This document shows, piece after piece, positions 17,001 through 25,026 of a DNA stretch of 55,478 nucleotides; the stretch's first letter is position 1, and each line of letters opens with the position of its first letter. The position numbers and the translations under genes were made by a program. This DNA is from Halococcus salifodinae DSM 8989 (lineage in GTDB: Archaea > Halobacteriota > Halobacteria > Halobacteriales > Halococcaceae). The stretch is taken from NCBI RefSeq assembly GCF_000336935.1, contig NZ_AOME01000016.1, forward strand, positions 4,835 through 60,312, written 5' to 3'. The notes below the pieces were generated by a model. That model had not been told where the DNA came from. It made no database searches and saw nothing but the letters and a program-made list of their open reading frames with translations.

Positions 17001-19628
17001 GAGGTCTCGCTCTCGACGGGCGAACGGTTGAGTGCGACCGCCGATCACCCGTATTTCGTTTTCGAGGACGGCGAGCGCGTCGAGAAAGCCGCTGCCGACG
17101 TCGAATCGGGGGACTGGGTGTACGTCCCCCGGTCCATCGAGGCACCGGCGACGGACGGCGGGACGCTAAGTCAGCGCGGCGATTCGAACGCCGTTCGGCG
17201 TTCGTTCTCGGACGAAACTCCCGGACAAGATGGCGTCTCGCCATCCCTGGGGAGAGTGCTCGGCTACCTCGCCGGCGATGGGAACCTGTACTACCAGCGT
17301 GATGCCGGCGTCTACGGCATTCGGTTCACGAACACCGAAGAAGAGCTACTGGCGGACTTCGAACGAGCCTGTGAGGGCGCGTTCGACGCGGAGACGGTTC
17401 GACCACCGAGCGAACGGCGTGAGGACGGCGTCGAGACGGTTCGACTGTGTGGCCGGGAGTACGCCGACGTCGTCCTCGAAGCGGGGATGAATCTGGAGAC
17501 GTACGACGGCAAACGCGTGCCCGAGGGGGTCACCGAAGCGTCCCGCGCTGCGAAGGCGGCGTTCGTGCGTGCGTTCGCCGACAGCGAGGGGAACGTCGAC
17601 GGCCGGATGGTGAAACTTTGCTCGGCAAGCCACCAACTGCTACTGGGCGTCAAACACCTCCTGTTGGAGTTCGGTATCTCCTGTCAGATCCAACACCGCG
17701 TGCGGGAGGGAAAACGCGATATCTATCTGCTCGTCATCACCGACGCCGACTCGCTGGCCGCGTTCGACCGGCAGATCGGCTTCACCCTGGATCGAAAACA
17801 GACGGCCCTGACGGAGACGGTCGAGACGGTCAGCGGCGATCGAACGATTCTGGATGTCCTCCCCGACTGCGGGGCCGTGCTTGAGACGTGTCGAACGTCG
17901 CTTCGCCTCCACCAGTCCGAATGCGGGATCGACGACGCCACGTACTGTGACTTCGAGAACGGCGACGCCGATATCTCGTTCCGTCTGGCGCGTGTCGTCT
18001 TGGTGGCGTTCGAAGATCGCAAACGCCGGGCGTCGCTCGCACTCGACGAACTCGACAGCGCCGGGTGGGACGATCTGGAGCGGATTCGGACCACGTTCCA
18101 CGTTTCGCAGTCGGGGCTCGCCGAAGGGACGGGATTCAGCCAGCAACAGGTGTCCCGGCGCTGGGGAGAGGACGAGGGGATGAAGGAGACCGTCGCCGAC
18201 CGGCTCCGATCGGTCCTCGGGTCGGTCGCCGATACGGACCTCAGTCGGTTCACGCAACTGGTCGACGGCGACGTCAAATGGCGACGCGTCGAGACCGTCG
18301 AAACGGTTCCTGCGACGGTCGACGACGACCGTATTCGCCTGCTGGAGGAAGATTTGGCGGACGTCTTGGGCTGTTCGACCGACGAAGCCCGCGAACGAGC
18401 ACGCGCGTTCCGCACGGACGATCCCTCGCCCGCGGGGTGGGACGAACTACGCACGGTTCTCGAGCGATACGGCATCTCGATGACGGCAGCCGCGGACGAT
18501 CTGGGCGTCGATCAGGCGACGGTTTCTCGCTGGTTCAACGGCCACGTTTCGACCGATGAGTTCGAGACTGTCAGGGACGCTGTTCTGGATCGGGCCGACA
18601 TCGTCCGTTCTGCGGCGGTCCGCAAACTGGAGGAGATCGAGGAACGCGAACGACCCAGCGTGTACGACCTGACCGTGGACGGGACACACAACTTCGTTGC
18701 GAACGGCATGATCGTCCACAACTCCGACGACCGCTCGGCGATGCACGAGGCGCTCGAACAGCAGACCATCAGCATCAGCAAGGCGGGCATCAACGCCACT
18801 CTCCAGTCGCGGTGTTCGCTGCTCGGTGCGGCGAACCCCAAGTACGGGCGATTCGACCAGTACGAATCGATCGGCGAGCAGATCGACCTCGAACCGGCCC
18901 TCATCTCGCGGTTCGACCTGATCTTCACGGTGACCGACGACCCCGACCCCGATCGGGATAGAGAGCTCGCCGAACACATTCTCAGAACCAACTACGCTGG
19001 CGAGCTCAACACCCAGCGGACCGAACAGACCGCGGCGAACGTCAGTCAGGCGGAGGTCGATGCGGTCACCGATACGGTCGCGCCCGCGATCGAGCCCGAC
19101 TTGCTCAGAAAATACGTCGCCTACGCCCAGCGCAACTGCTTCCCGACGATGACCGAAGAGGCGAAAGAGGCGATCAGCGATTTCTACGTCGATCTTCGGG
19201 CCGAGGGGGCCGACGAGGACGCGCCGATCCCCGTCACGGCACGGAAGCTGGAGGCGCTCGTCCGGCTCGCGGAGGCATCGGCGCGAGTGCGGCTCGCGGA
19301 TACGGTCGAGATCGAAGACGCCGAGCGCGTCATCGAGGTCGTCCGCACCCAGCTCCAGGATATCGGCGTCGATCCCGAAACCGGGGAGTTCGATGCCGAT
19401 ATCGTCGAAACGGGGACCTCGAAGACCCAGCGCGACCGGATCAAGAACGTGAAGGCACTGATCGCGGAGATCGAAGAGGAGTACGACGCTGGCGCGCCGA
19501 TCGAGGAGGTGCTCGATCGCGCCGAGGAGACCGGAACCGAGCGCTCGAAGGCCGAACACGAACTCGAAAAGCTCCGGCGGCAGGGCGAGGTGTACGAGCC
19601 ACAGACCGACCATCTCCGGACGACCTGA
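14004..19628 (+). CDS. mcm: Replicative DNA helicase MCM interrupted by two inteins
   Basis: A 1874-codon frame. Removing residues 332-860 and 927-1573 leaves a 698-residue MCM, the usual haloarchaeal size. The N-terminal domain has a zinc site CQRCG ... CQGCERQ (about 133-158). The AAA+ core has Walker A GDPGTGK|S, split by intein 1, then Walker B VDELDKMK|S, split by intein 2. After intein 2 come SDDRSAMHEALEQQTISISKAG, sensor-1 LGAANPKYG and arginine-finger LISRFDLIF, and a C-terminal winged helix (about 1790-1874). MCM is the hexameric 3'-5' helicase that unwinds the replication fork. Because both inteins sit in the ATPase centre, the unspliced protein should be inactive, so splicing is required for replication. 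Confidence 0.97.
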   Translation: MARAENTELIDDFEEFYRNYYRNEIGELARQYPNEQRSLFIDWDDLYRFDSDLADDYRSQPGQLQEYAEEALRLYDLPVDVGLGRAHVRIRGLQENTEIREIRARHRGQLLSVQGTVQKATDVRPKITEAAFECQRCGTLTRIPQTGGDFQEPHECQGCERQGPFDINFDQSEFVDAQKIRVQESPEGLRGGETPQDIDVHIEDDITGKVTAGDHVRVTGVLHLDQQESGRESTAMFDVFMDGVSVEIEDEQFEDMDIDEADKRAIVDLSTADDIYEQMVASIAPSIYGYEQAKLAMTLQLFSGVAKHLPDGSRIRGDLHMLLIGDPGTGKCVKGDTSVTLADGSERPIRDVVESNLDAPTAIEDGVYDEVDLSLPTMGPDGTITEGRATKVWKREAPERMYRLRTTSGKEIEITPSHPLFVQSEGQFSATRASELHEGVFVATPRTVPTAGDDALDVDYRRSASPNAVRLDLPADWTPLLARLLGYVIAEGHVQLRDDHTGSVYITNNDPEIIADVAAAYDSLGVNYSVDEPRDGKSAERIRSSSGELVSFFETLEPAILERSAEQRVPDAVLRATAETKRAFLRAYVDAEGHVSTSQRELAIASMSRELLDGVQSLLVSVGVQSSIEPRNNGSYRVRISGAAFERYVERVGFVTDRKADAAHDFDDSPHNTNRDIVPDVGDELRRVREALALSQFECGVARTTYQHYERGDRNPSRDSLLTVVEAFEERIEWLRETKRRIETGGWEDIESVRDELNVSQTDLADEMGVEQTAVSYYERNDVVPDGGRTMAGKNAILERIASALDAVDSVARLRDLAENDVRWDRIVSIEELTPEYDWVYDLEVDDTHTYLSNGVVSHNSQLLQYIRQIAPRSVYTSGKGSSSAGLTASAVQDDFGEGQQWTLEAGALVLADQGIAAVDELDKMKCVTGDTLVHLGDRIARIRDIAHEAVRDGTIESLENGRSIRDVDLEAWTMTDDGRLVTRPVTAIHEYDAPQSLVEVSLSTGERLSATADHPYFVFEDGERVEKAAADVESGDWVYVPRSIEAPATDGGTLSQRGDSNAVRRSFSDETPGQDGVSPSLGRVLGYLAGDGNLYYQRDAGVYGIRFTNTEEELLADFERACEGAFDAETVRPPSERREDGVETVRLCGREYADVVLEAGMNLETYDGKRVPEGVTEASRAAKAAFVRAFADSEGNVDGRMVKLCSASHQLLLGVKHLLLEFGISCQIQHRVREGKRDIYLLVITDADSLAAFDRQIGFTLDRKQTALTETVETVSGDRTILDVLPDCGAVLETCRTSLRLHQSECGIDDATYCDFENGDADISFRLARVVLVAFEDRKRRASLALDELDSAGWDDLERIRTTFHVSQSGLAEGTGFSQQQVSRRWGEDEGMKETVADRLRSVLGSVADTDLSRFTQLVDGDVKWRRVETVETVPATVDDDRIRLLEEDLADVLGCSTDEARERARAFRTDDPSPAGWDELRTVLERYGISMTAAADDLGVDQATVSRWFNGHVSTDEFETVRDAVLDRADIVRSAAVRKLEEIEERERPSVYDLTVDGTHNFVANGMIVHNSDDRSAMHEALEQQTISISKAGINATLQSRCSLLGAANPKYGRFDQYESIGEQIDLEPALISRFDLIFTVTDDPDPDRDRELAEHILRTNYAGELNTQRTEQTAANVSQAEVDAVTDTVAPAIEPDLLRKYVAYAQRNCFPTMTEEAKEAISDFYVDLRAEGADEDAPIPVTARKLEALVRLAEASARVRLADTVEIEDAERVIEVVRTQLQDIGVDPETGEFDADIVETGTSKTQRDRIKNVKALIAEIEEEYDAGAPIEEVLDRAEETGTERSKAEHELEKLRRQGEVYEPQTDHLRTT
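14997..16583 (+). mobile_element. Intein 1 of MCM (Walker A site), LAGLIDADG plus two HTH modules
   Basis: 529 residues, starting Cys-1 (CVKGDTSVTL) and ending SNGVVSHN before Ser+1. Block B is TPSHPLF. Two LAGLIDADG motifs are visible, LLGYVIAEG (about 15453-15479) and AYVDAEG (about 15763-15783), so the homing endonuclease looks intact, though the acidic residue is Glu in both. After the endonuclease come two HTH-like repeats: about 16045-16200 (VREALALSQFECGVARTTYQHYERGDRNP) and about 16255-16350 (VRDELNVSQTDLADEMG). The splice blocks F and G then follow (VYDLEVDDTHTYLS). The HTH pair is shared with intein 2, so the two inteins are related. Confidence 0.93.
16782..18722 (+). mobile_element. 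Intein 2 of MCM (Walker B site), LAGLIDADG plus three HTH modules
   Basis: 647 residues, beginning CVTGDTLVHLG and ending VANGMIVHN before Ser+1. Block B is TADHPYF. The LAGLIDADG motifs are VLGYLAGDG (about 17257-17283) and AFADSEG (about 17572-17592). Two HTH repeats (about 17870-18040 and 18070-18200) align by eye with those of intein 1 (compare HQSECGIDDATYCDFENG with SQFECGVARTTYQHYERG, and FHVSQSGLAEGTGFSQQQVS with LNVSQTDLADEMGVEQTAVS). A third HTH (about 18430-18590, TAAADDLGVDQATVSRWFNG) sits in an extra segment before block F and is absent from intein 1. Cys-1, His-Asn and Ser+1 are all present, so splicing should work. Confidence 0.93.
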
Positions 19629-19655
19629 GACCGGCGGCGTGAGCCGCGGACCGAG

Positions 19656-20507
19656 TCACGCGCGCAGCGCCTGGTAGGTCGCCCGGAGCGTCACCGGCGT
19701 CACGTCGGCGACCTCCGCAGCCGCCTGCTGGGTGAGGCCGTGGTCGGTTTCGGTCGCTGCGGTGTAGAGACAGGCCGCAGCCACCCCGCTCGGGTTCCGA
19801 CCGCTGACGAGGCCACGGTCGCGACCCTCGGCGACGAGTTCCCGAGCCCGGGCCTCGACTCCGTGAGGTAAGTCGAGCTGGCTGGCGAATCGAGCGAGGT
19901 ACTCGCTGGGATCGATCGGCCCGGTCGGGAGGCCGAGATCGCGATTCAGCGCGTCGTAGGCCGCGGTGAGTTCGTCCCGTGATGCCTTCGCGACCGTGAC
20001 GATCTCCGCGAGCGTGCGCGAGACGCCGTCGGTTCGACAGACCGCGTAGATCGTGGCGGCGGCGAACCCCTCCAACGAGCGCCCTCGAAGGAGGTCGGCG
20101 TCCTGAGCCGACTCGAACAGCACGCAGGCCCGATCCCGCACGCTGTCCGACAGCCCGAGCGCACAGACTTGACGGCGGATCTCGGTGAACGCGTACACCC
20201 GGTTGCGCTCGGCTTTCGAGGCGATCCGCGAACGGGTGTGCTGGCGGCGGAGTCGCGCGAACAGTCGGCGTTTCCGTCCGGTGAGCCTGGTCGAGCGCCC
20301 GATCTCGGTCGAGAGGCCACGGTCGTGGCGCGAGCGCGTCAGCGGTGCGCCGGTTCGCTTGCGTGTCTCACGCTCGAACGACCGCCACTCGGGACCGCGG
20401 TCGATCTCGTCGACCGCGACGACGAGACCACACTTGGTGCAGACCGTCTCCTCACCGACAGCGACTAGCCGTCCATTGCATTCCGGACAGCCACCGCTTG
20501 ATTTCAT
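19656..20507 (-). CDS. tfb: Transcription initiation factor TFB
   Basis: A 283-residue TFIIB homolog. The N-terminal zinc ribbon uses C7, C10, C23 and C26 (CPEC ... CTKC). The B-reader region RGPEWRSFE is at about 37-46. Two cyclin-like repeats follow (about 95-180 and 190-280), including GRSLEGFAAATIYAVCR and GRNPSGVAAACLYTAA. TFB bridges TBP at the TATA box and RNA polymerase. Haloarchaea carry several TFB paralogs that select promoters; which one this is cannot be told here. It is slightly short (most are about 310-330 aa), mainly in the linker after the ribbon. It lies 69 bp downstream of the HIT gene on the same strand but has its own AT-rich upstream region. Confidence 0.95.
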   Translation of the reverse strand: MKSSGGCPECNGRLVAVGEETVCTKCGLVVAVDEIDRGPEWRSFERETRKRTGAPLTRSRHDRGLSTEIGRSTRLTGRKRRLFARLRRQHTRSRIASKAERNRVYAFTEIRRQVCALGLSDSVRDRACVLFESAQDADLLRGRSLEGFAAATIYAVCRTDGVSRTLAEIVTVAKASRDELTAAYDALNRDLGLPTGPIDPSEYLARFASQLDLPHGVEARARELVAEGRDRGLVSGRNPSGVAAACLYTAATETDHGLTQQAAAEVADVTPVTLRATYQALRA

Positions 20508-20511
20508 ACTC

Positions 20512-20555
20512 GTAGATAACTACATTCTATGAACTTAATAGTTTATGATTTGTCG
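20512..20555 (-). promoter_or_regulatory. AT-rich promoter region of tfb
   Basis: A strikingly AT-rich stretch in a GC-rich setting directly upstream of the TFB start. On the minus strand it contains AAACTATTAAG about 30-40 bp before the ATG, a plausible BRE/TATA. I cannot fix the transcription start. Confidence 0.45.
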
Positions 20556-20576
20556 TTCGAGTCGTTCGATGACCGA

Positions 20577-21002
20577 TTACTGCGAATCGCGAACGTCGTC
20601 GGCGATCCGATCGAGATCGTCGTCGGCGAGATCGGGCCGGTCGCCAGCGACGACGTGGATCGGCGCGCCGCCGTCGCCCTCGAACCGCGGGATCACGTGG
20701 CCGTGGACGTGTGGCACCTCCTGGCCGGCGGCCGAGCCGTTGTTGAACGCCACCGTGGTGGCGTCGGCGTCGACCGCCGCCTCGACTGCCGGCGTCAGCC
20801 GGTGGAGCGCAGCGAAGACATCGCTAGCGAGGTCCTCGGAGAGGTCGTCGAGGCGCTCGTGGTGGTCGTTGGGAACGACGAGCGTGTGGCCCGGCGCGAG
20901 TGGGTTCGCGTCGAGAAAGGCGGTCACGGTGTCGGTTTCGTGGACGATGCGGCCGGGGATCTCGCCGGCGATGATTCCACAAAAGGGGCAGTCGGCGGAC
21001 AT
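20577..21002 (-). CDS. HIT-family nucleotide hydrolase
   Basis: A 141-residue histidine-triad protein. The active site is HVHGHV (98-103) preceded by NNGSAAGQEVPH, and the N-terminus CPFCGIIAGEIP is the standard Hint/HIT start with a possible zinc pair C5/C8. HIT proteins hydrolyse nucleoside phosphoramidates or dinucleotides; the exact substrate is not determined. The start is the ATG at 21002; the longer frame upstream is Arg/Ser/Thr-rich shadow sequence. It lies 58 bp downstream of the uracil-DNA glycosylase gene on the same strand. Confidence 0.93.
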   Translation of the reverse strand: MSADCPFCGIIAGEIPGRIVHETDTVTAFLDANPLAPGHTLVVPNDHHERLDDLSEDLASDVFAALHRLTPAVEAAVDADATTVAFNNGSAAGQEVPHVHGHVIPRFEGDGGAPIHVVAGDRPDLADDDLDRIADDVRDSQ

Positions 21003-21060
21003 GGCTGATCCATCGCGCGCACGAGGCAAGAACGTTCTGCCGTGGGTCGTTCTGCGGGCG

Positions 21061-21690
21061 TCAGCCGATCCCGGTGAGCGTCTCGTCGATCGCAGCGAGA
21101 TACGATTTGTAGGTATAATCGAGCCGCGACACCCAGACTTCTTGGTAGGAGGGGTGGAGCACCGGGACCAGTGTGGTGTCGAGACCAGGCAACGAAACGG
21201 GTTCGAGCACCGATTCCAGAAATCCGTCGATCGCCCGGTTTTCGGTCGCCAGCAGACTCTCGGTCGCGTGCTTACCCGTCGCAACTACGGCCCGCGGCTC
21301 GACCCTTCCGATCTCGCGTTCGAGGTACGGTCGGCAGTTCGTGCGTTCGTCGGCGGTGGGTTCGCGGTTCGAACCGTCCTCACCTTCAGGGAAGCACTTC
21401 ACAGCGTTCGTGAAATAGAGTTCGTCGGGGTCGTAGCCGAGATCGGCGAACAGTTCCCGAATTTTCCGGCCGGAGTGACGTGCTGTGTAGGCCATCCCGG
21501 TCCAGTTCCCGCCCTGCCAGCGATCGGCCTCGGGCGTGCCGGCCCCTGGCGCTTCGCCGACCACCACGAGATCGGCGTCGAGCGAGCCGTTGCCCCACGA
21601 GATGCACTCGCGAGAGTCGACCAGCGCGGGACAGCGCCGGCAGTCGGCGGCGAGGGCGTTCCTCGACTCCGGATCCGGGAACTCGGGCAC
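21061..21690 (-). CDS. Uracil-DNA glycosylase, Fe-S family (4/5-like)
   Basis: A 209-residue base-excision repair enzyme. GEAPG (45-49) is the water-activating motif and HPSY (179-182) the DNA-intercalation motif. Four cysteines, C17/C20, C99 and C119, match the [4Fe-4S] pattern of family 4/5 enzymes (CxxC ... KCFP ... NCRPYL). It removes uracil arising from cytosine deamination. It is divergent from IleRS, with 114 bp between the two starts, so the two promoters share that gap. Confidence 0.9.
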   Translation of the reverse strand: MPEFPDPESRNALAADCRRCPALVDSRECISWGNGSLDADLVVVGEAPGAGTPEADRWQGGNWTGMAYTARHSGRKIRELFADLGYDPDELYFTNAVKCFPEGEDGSNREPTADERTNCRPYLEREIGRVEPRAVVATGKHATESLLATENRAIDGFLESVLEPVSLPGLDTTLVPVLHPSYQEVWVSRLDYTYKSYLAAIDETLTGIG

Positions 21691-21804
21691 GGTCGGATCA
21701 GCGGTCGGCGCGGGCTTGAGTCTGGTCCCTGGCTCCGGTCGCGATCCCGCTGGCCGGTCTGCCCAACCGAGGCTGCTTTAGTCCCCGGGACGGATACCAC
21801 TGCC

Positions 21805-24800
21805 ATGAGCAGGTTCGAGGACGTCGCGGATCGGTACGATCCCGACACGGTCGAGGAGCGGGTATTCGACCACTGGGACGAGACCGACGCCTACCAGCAG
21901 ACGAAAGACCACCGCGCGGACGAGGAGCCCTTCTTCTTCGTCGACGGTCCCCCCTACACTTCGGGTGCAGCCCACCTCGGCACGACGTGGAACAAGACGC
22001 TAAAGGACGCCTACATCCGGTATCACCGAATGCGGGGCTACGACGTGACCGACCGTCCCGGGTTCGACATGCACGGCCTCCCGATCGAGACGAAGGTCGA
22101 GGAGAACCTCGGCTTCGAGAACAAGAAGGACATCGAGGCGTTCGGGATGGAGCCGTTCATCGAGGAGTGCAAGGAGTACGCCGAGGCCCAGTTAGAAGGC
22201 CTCCAGTCCGATTTCGAGTCCTTCGGCGTCTGGATGGACTGGGAAAACCCCTACAAAACTGTCTCTCCGGAGTATATGGAGGCGGCGTGGTGGGGGTTCG
22301 AACAGGCCGCCGACCGGGGCCTCGTCGAGCAGGGGAAGCGCTCGATCACCCAGTGTCCGCGGTGTGAGACCGCGATCGCCAAAAACGAGGTCGAGTACCA
22401 CGAGGTCGAGGACCCCTCGATCTACGTGGAGCTCCCGCTCCGCGAGCGCGAGGGGAACCTCGTGATCTGGACGACCACCCCGTGGACGGTCCCCGCGAAC
22501 GCCTTCGTCGCGGTCGACGAGGACGTAACGTATCAGGAGGTCCGCGCCGAAAGAGACGGCGAGAGCGAGGTGCTCTATCTCGCGGCCGACGTGGTCGAGG
22601 AGGTCCTGCAGAAGGGCCGCTATGAGGACTACGAGGTGCTCGACGAGTTCGACGGGAGCGAGATGCTCGGCTGGGAGTACGACCACCCGCTGGCCGAGGA
22701 AGTGCCCGACCACGCCGACGGCGACGGTGCGGGACAGGTGTACCACGCCGATTACGTCGAGGTCGACAGAACTGGTCTGGTCCACTCCGCCCCCGGTCAC
22801 GGTCAGGAAGACTTCGAGCGGGGCGAGGAGCTCGGCCTCGACGTGTTCTGTCCGGTCGAGGGCGATGGCGTCTACACCGACGAGGCCGGAAAATACGCCG
22901 GCGAGTTCGTCCGCGACGCCAACGACGGGATCATCGCGGACCTCGACGAGAAGGGACTGCTGCTCGCCGAGGAGACCTACGTCCACGACTACGGCCAGTG
23001 CTGGCGATGCGACACGGACATCGTGTTCCTCGCTACCGACCAGTGGTTCATCACCGTCACCGACATCAAAGACGAACTGCTCGCCAACATCGAGGACAGC
23101 GAGTGGCATCCCCCCGAAGCGCGCGACGAGCGCTTCCGGAACTTCGTCGAGGACTCGCCCGACTGGAACGTCTCCCGTCAGCGCTACTGGGGCATCCCCG
23201 TCCCGATCTGGACGCCCGAGGGTGAGGAGGACCGCTCGGAGAACGGAGTGACCGACGACGAAAGCGAGATGGTCGTGGTCGGAACGCGCGAGGAGCTCGC
23301 CGAGCGGGTCGATCAGGACGTCGATCCCGACGCGATCGACCTCCACCGGCCCACCGTGGATGACCTGACGATCACCGAGGACGGCACCACGTACACCCGC
23401 GTCCCGGACGTGTTCGACGTCTGGCTCGACTCGTCGGTGGCGTCGTGGGGCACTCTCGACTACCCCGGCGAGACGGAGGCGTTCGACGAACTCTGGCCCG
23501 CCGACCTCATCATGGAGGCCCACGACCAGACCCGTGGCTGGTTCTGGTCCCAGTTGGGAATGGGCACCGCGGCGCTCGGCGAGGTTCCCTACGATGAGGT
23601 GTTGATGCACGGCTACGCCAACATGCCCGACGGGCGCGGGATGTCGAAGTCGAAGGGTATCACGATCGAGCCCGGTGAGATCGTCGAGCGCCACGGGGCC
23701 GACGCGATGCGGCTGTTCCTGCTGTCGGTCACCCCGCAAGGCGACGACATGCGCTTCTCGTGGGATGAAACGGAGGAGATGGAGCGTACGCTCAACATCC
23801 TCTGGAACGTCTTCCGATTCCCGCTGCCGTACATGCGCCTCGACGGGTTCGATCCCCAGGAGACGACCCTGGCTGCTGTCGAGGATGCGCTCGAACGCGA
23901 GGATCGGTGGGTGCTCTCGCGACTTCAGACTGTGAAAGCGGAGATGGCCGACGCATGGGCCGACTTCCGCCAAGACCGTGCGCTCGACGCCCTGCTCGAT
24001 TTCGTCGTCGAGGACGTCTCCAGATTTTATGTCCAGGGGGTCCGCGAGCGGATGTGGGAGGAATCGGACAGCGACTCGAAGCGCGCGGCGTACGCCACGT
24101 TCTACCGCGTGCTGGAGGAAGTCGTCGCGCTGCTCGCGCCGTACGCGCCGTTCGTTGCCGAGGAGATTTATGGCACGCTCACCGGCGATGCGGGCTTCGA
24201 CACCGTCCACATGTGTGACTGGCCCGAACCCGACGACGACCTCCGCGACCCCGATCTCGAACGCACGGTGGCGGTCGCGCGCGCCGTCGAGGAGGCGGGT
24301 TCGGCCGCCCGCCAGCAGGCCGAACGCAAGCTCCGGTGGCCCGTCACTCGGGTCGTGGTCGACGCCGAGAGCCAGGCGGTCGCGAGCGCGGTCGACGACC
24401 AGCGCGATCTCGTCGCCGACCGATTGAACGCCCGTCGGGTCGAGCTGATCGACCCCGAAAACCGGTGGGACGAACTCACATACAGCGCCGAGGCCGACAT
24501 GAGCCTGCTCGGCCCCGAGTTCGGGGATCGTGCGGGAGAAGTGATGACCGCGCTCAACGAGGCCCGTGTCGAGGAGCCCACGCTCGCGGCACTCGAAACC
24601 GCCGTCGCAGAGCAAATGGGCGAGACGGTTAATCTCACCGAGGAGATGGTGACGATCGTGACCGAGACGCCGGACGGAGTCGCCGCGGCCGGGTTCGATG
24701 TCGAGGGCGGCGGCACGGTTTACGTCGATACCGCACTCACTGAGGACATCGAGAGCGAGGGCTACGCTCGCGACGTCATTCGCCGAATCCAGGAGATGCG

Positions 24801-25020
24801 CAAGGAGCTCGATCTCGATCTCGAAGAGCGGATTCGCGTCGAGTTCGCCGTCGCCGACGACCGGGTCGGCGATCTCGTCCGCGAGCACGAGGCCCTGATC
24901 GCCGAGGAGGTCCGTGCCGACGAGTTCGGGGCGGTCGAGGACGGCCACCGCCGCGAGTGGGACGTCGAGGACACCACGGTGGAGATCGCGGTCAAGCCGC
25001 TCGCCGACGTGCGAGCGTAG
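21805..25020 (+). CDS. ileS: Isoleucyl-tRNA synthetase
   Basis: A 1071-residue class I synthetase, the usual archaeal length. The HIGH-type motif reads HLGT (57-60) after FFVDGPPYTSGAA, and the KMSKS loop reads GMSKSKG (about 613-619). An editing (CP1) domain lies between, with TTTPWTVPANAF near residue 230. WYFVT-type elements and a C-terminal anticodon-binding region follow. The start is ATG 21805; the frame stays open for 420 codons upstream only because of codon bias, and that stretch overlaps the HIT and glycosylase genes on the other strand. It charges tRNA-Ile with isoleucine and edits valine. Confidence 0.97.
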   Translation: MSRFEDVADRYDPDTVEERVFDHWDETDAYQQTKDHRADEEPFFFVDGPPYTSGAAHLGTTWNKTLKDAYIRYHRMRGYDVTDRPGFDMHGLPIETKVEENLGFENKKDIEAFGMEPFIEECKEYAEAQLEGLQSDFESFGVWMDWENPYKTVSPEYMEAAWWGFEQAADRGLVEQGKRSITQCPRCETAIAKNEVEYHEVEDPSIYVELPLREREGNLVIWTTTPWTVPANAFVAVDEDVTYQEVRAERDGESEVLYLAADVVEEVLQKGRYEDYEVLDEFDGSEMLGWEYDHPLAEEVPDHADGDGAGQVYHADYVEVDRTGLVHSAPGHGQEDFERGEELGLDVFCPVEGDGVYTDEAGKYAGEFVRDANDGIIADLDEKGLLLAEETYVHDYGQCWRCDTDIVFLATDQWFITVTDIKDELLANIEDSEWHPPEARDERFRNFVEDSPDWNVSRQRYWGIPVPIWTPEGEEDRSENGVTDDESEMVVVGTREELAERVDQDVDPDAIDLHRPTVDDLTITEDGTTYTRVPDVFDVWLDSSVASWGTLDYPGETEAFDELWPADLIMEAHDQTRGWFWSQLGMGTAALGEVPYDEVLMHGYANMPDGRGMSKSKGITIEPGEIVERHGADAMRLFLLSVTPQGDDMRFSWDETEEMERTLNILWNVFRFPLPYMRLDGFDPQETTLAAVEDALEREDRWVLSRLQTVKAEMADAWADFRQDRALDALLDFVVEDVSRFYVQGVRERMWEESDSDSKRAAYATFYRVLEEVVALLAPYAPFVAEEIYGTLTGDAGFDTVHMCDWPEPDDDLRDPDLERTVAVARAVEEAGSAARQQAERKLRWPVTRVVVDAESQAVASAVDDQRDLVADRLNARRVELIDPENRWDELTYSAEADMSLLGPEFGDRAGEVMTALNEARVEEPTLAALETAVAEQMGETVNLTEEMVTIVTETPDGVAAAGFDVEGGGTVYVDTALTEDIESEGYARDVIRRIQEMRKELDLDLEERIRVEFAVADDRVGDLVREHEALIAEEVRADEFGAVEDGHRREWDVEDTTVEIAVKPLADVRA

Positions 25021-25026
25021 CTCGGA

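Noticed and set aside
21360-21385. tRNA-like TTCGAA stretch (ggttcgaaccg)
   Set aside because: No acceptor or anticodon stem surrounds it; it is codons of the uracil-DNA glycosylase.
20545-21804. Open reading frame running 420 codons upstream of IleRS in frame
   Set aside because: It overlaps the HIT and uracil-glycosylase genes on the other strand and reads as Arg/Ser-rich shadow; IleRS starts at 21805 by homology.
22192-24948. 918-codon antisense frame opposite IleRS
   Set aside because: It has no domain, and high-GC codon bias leaves the antisense open. The IleRS motifs prove the plus strand.
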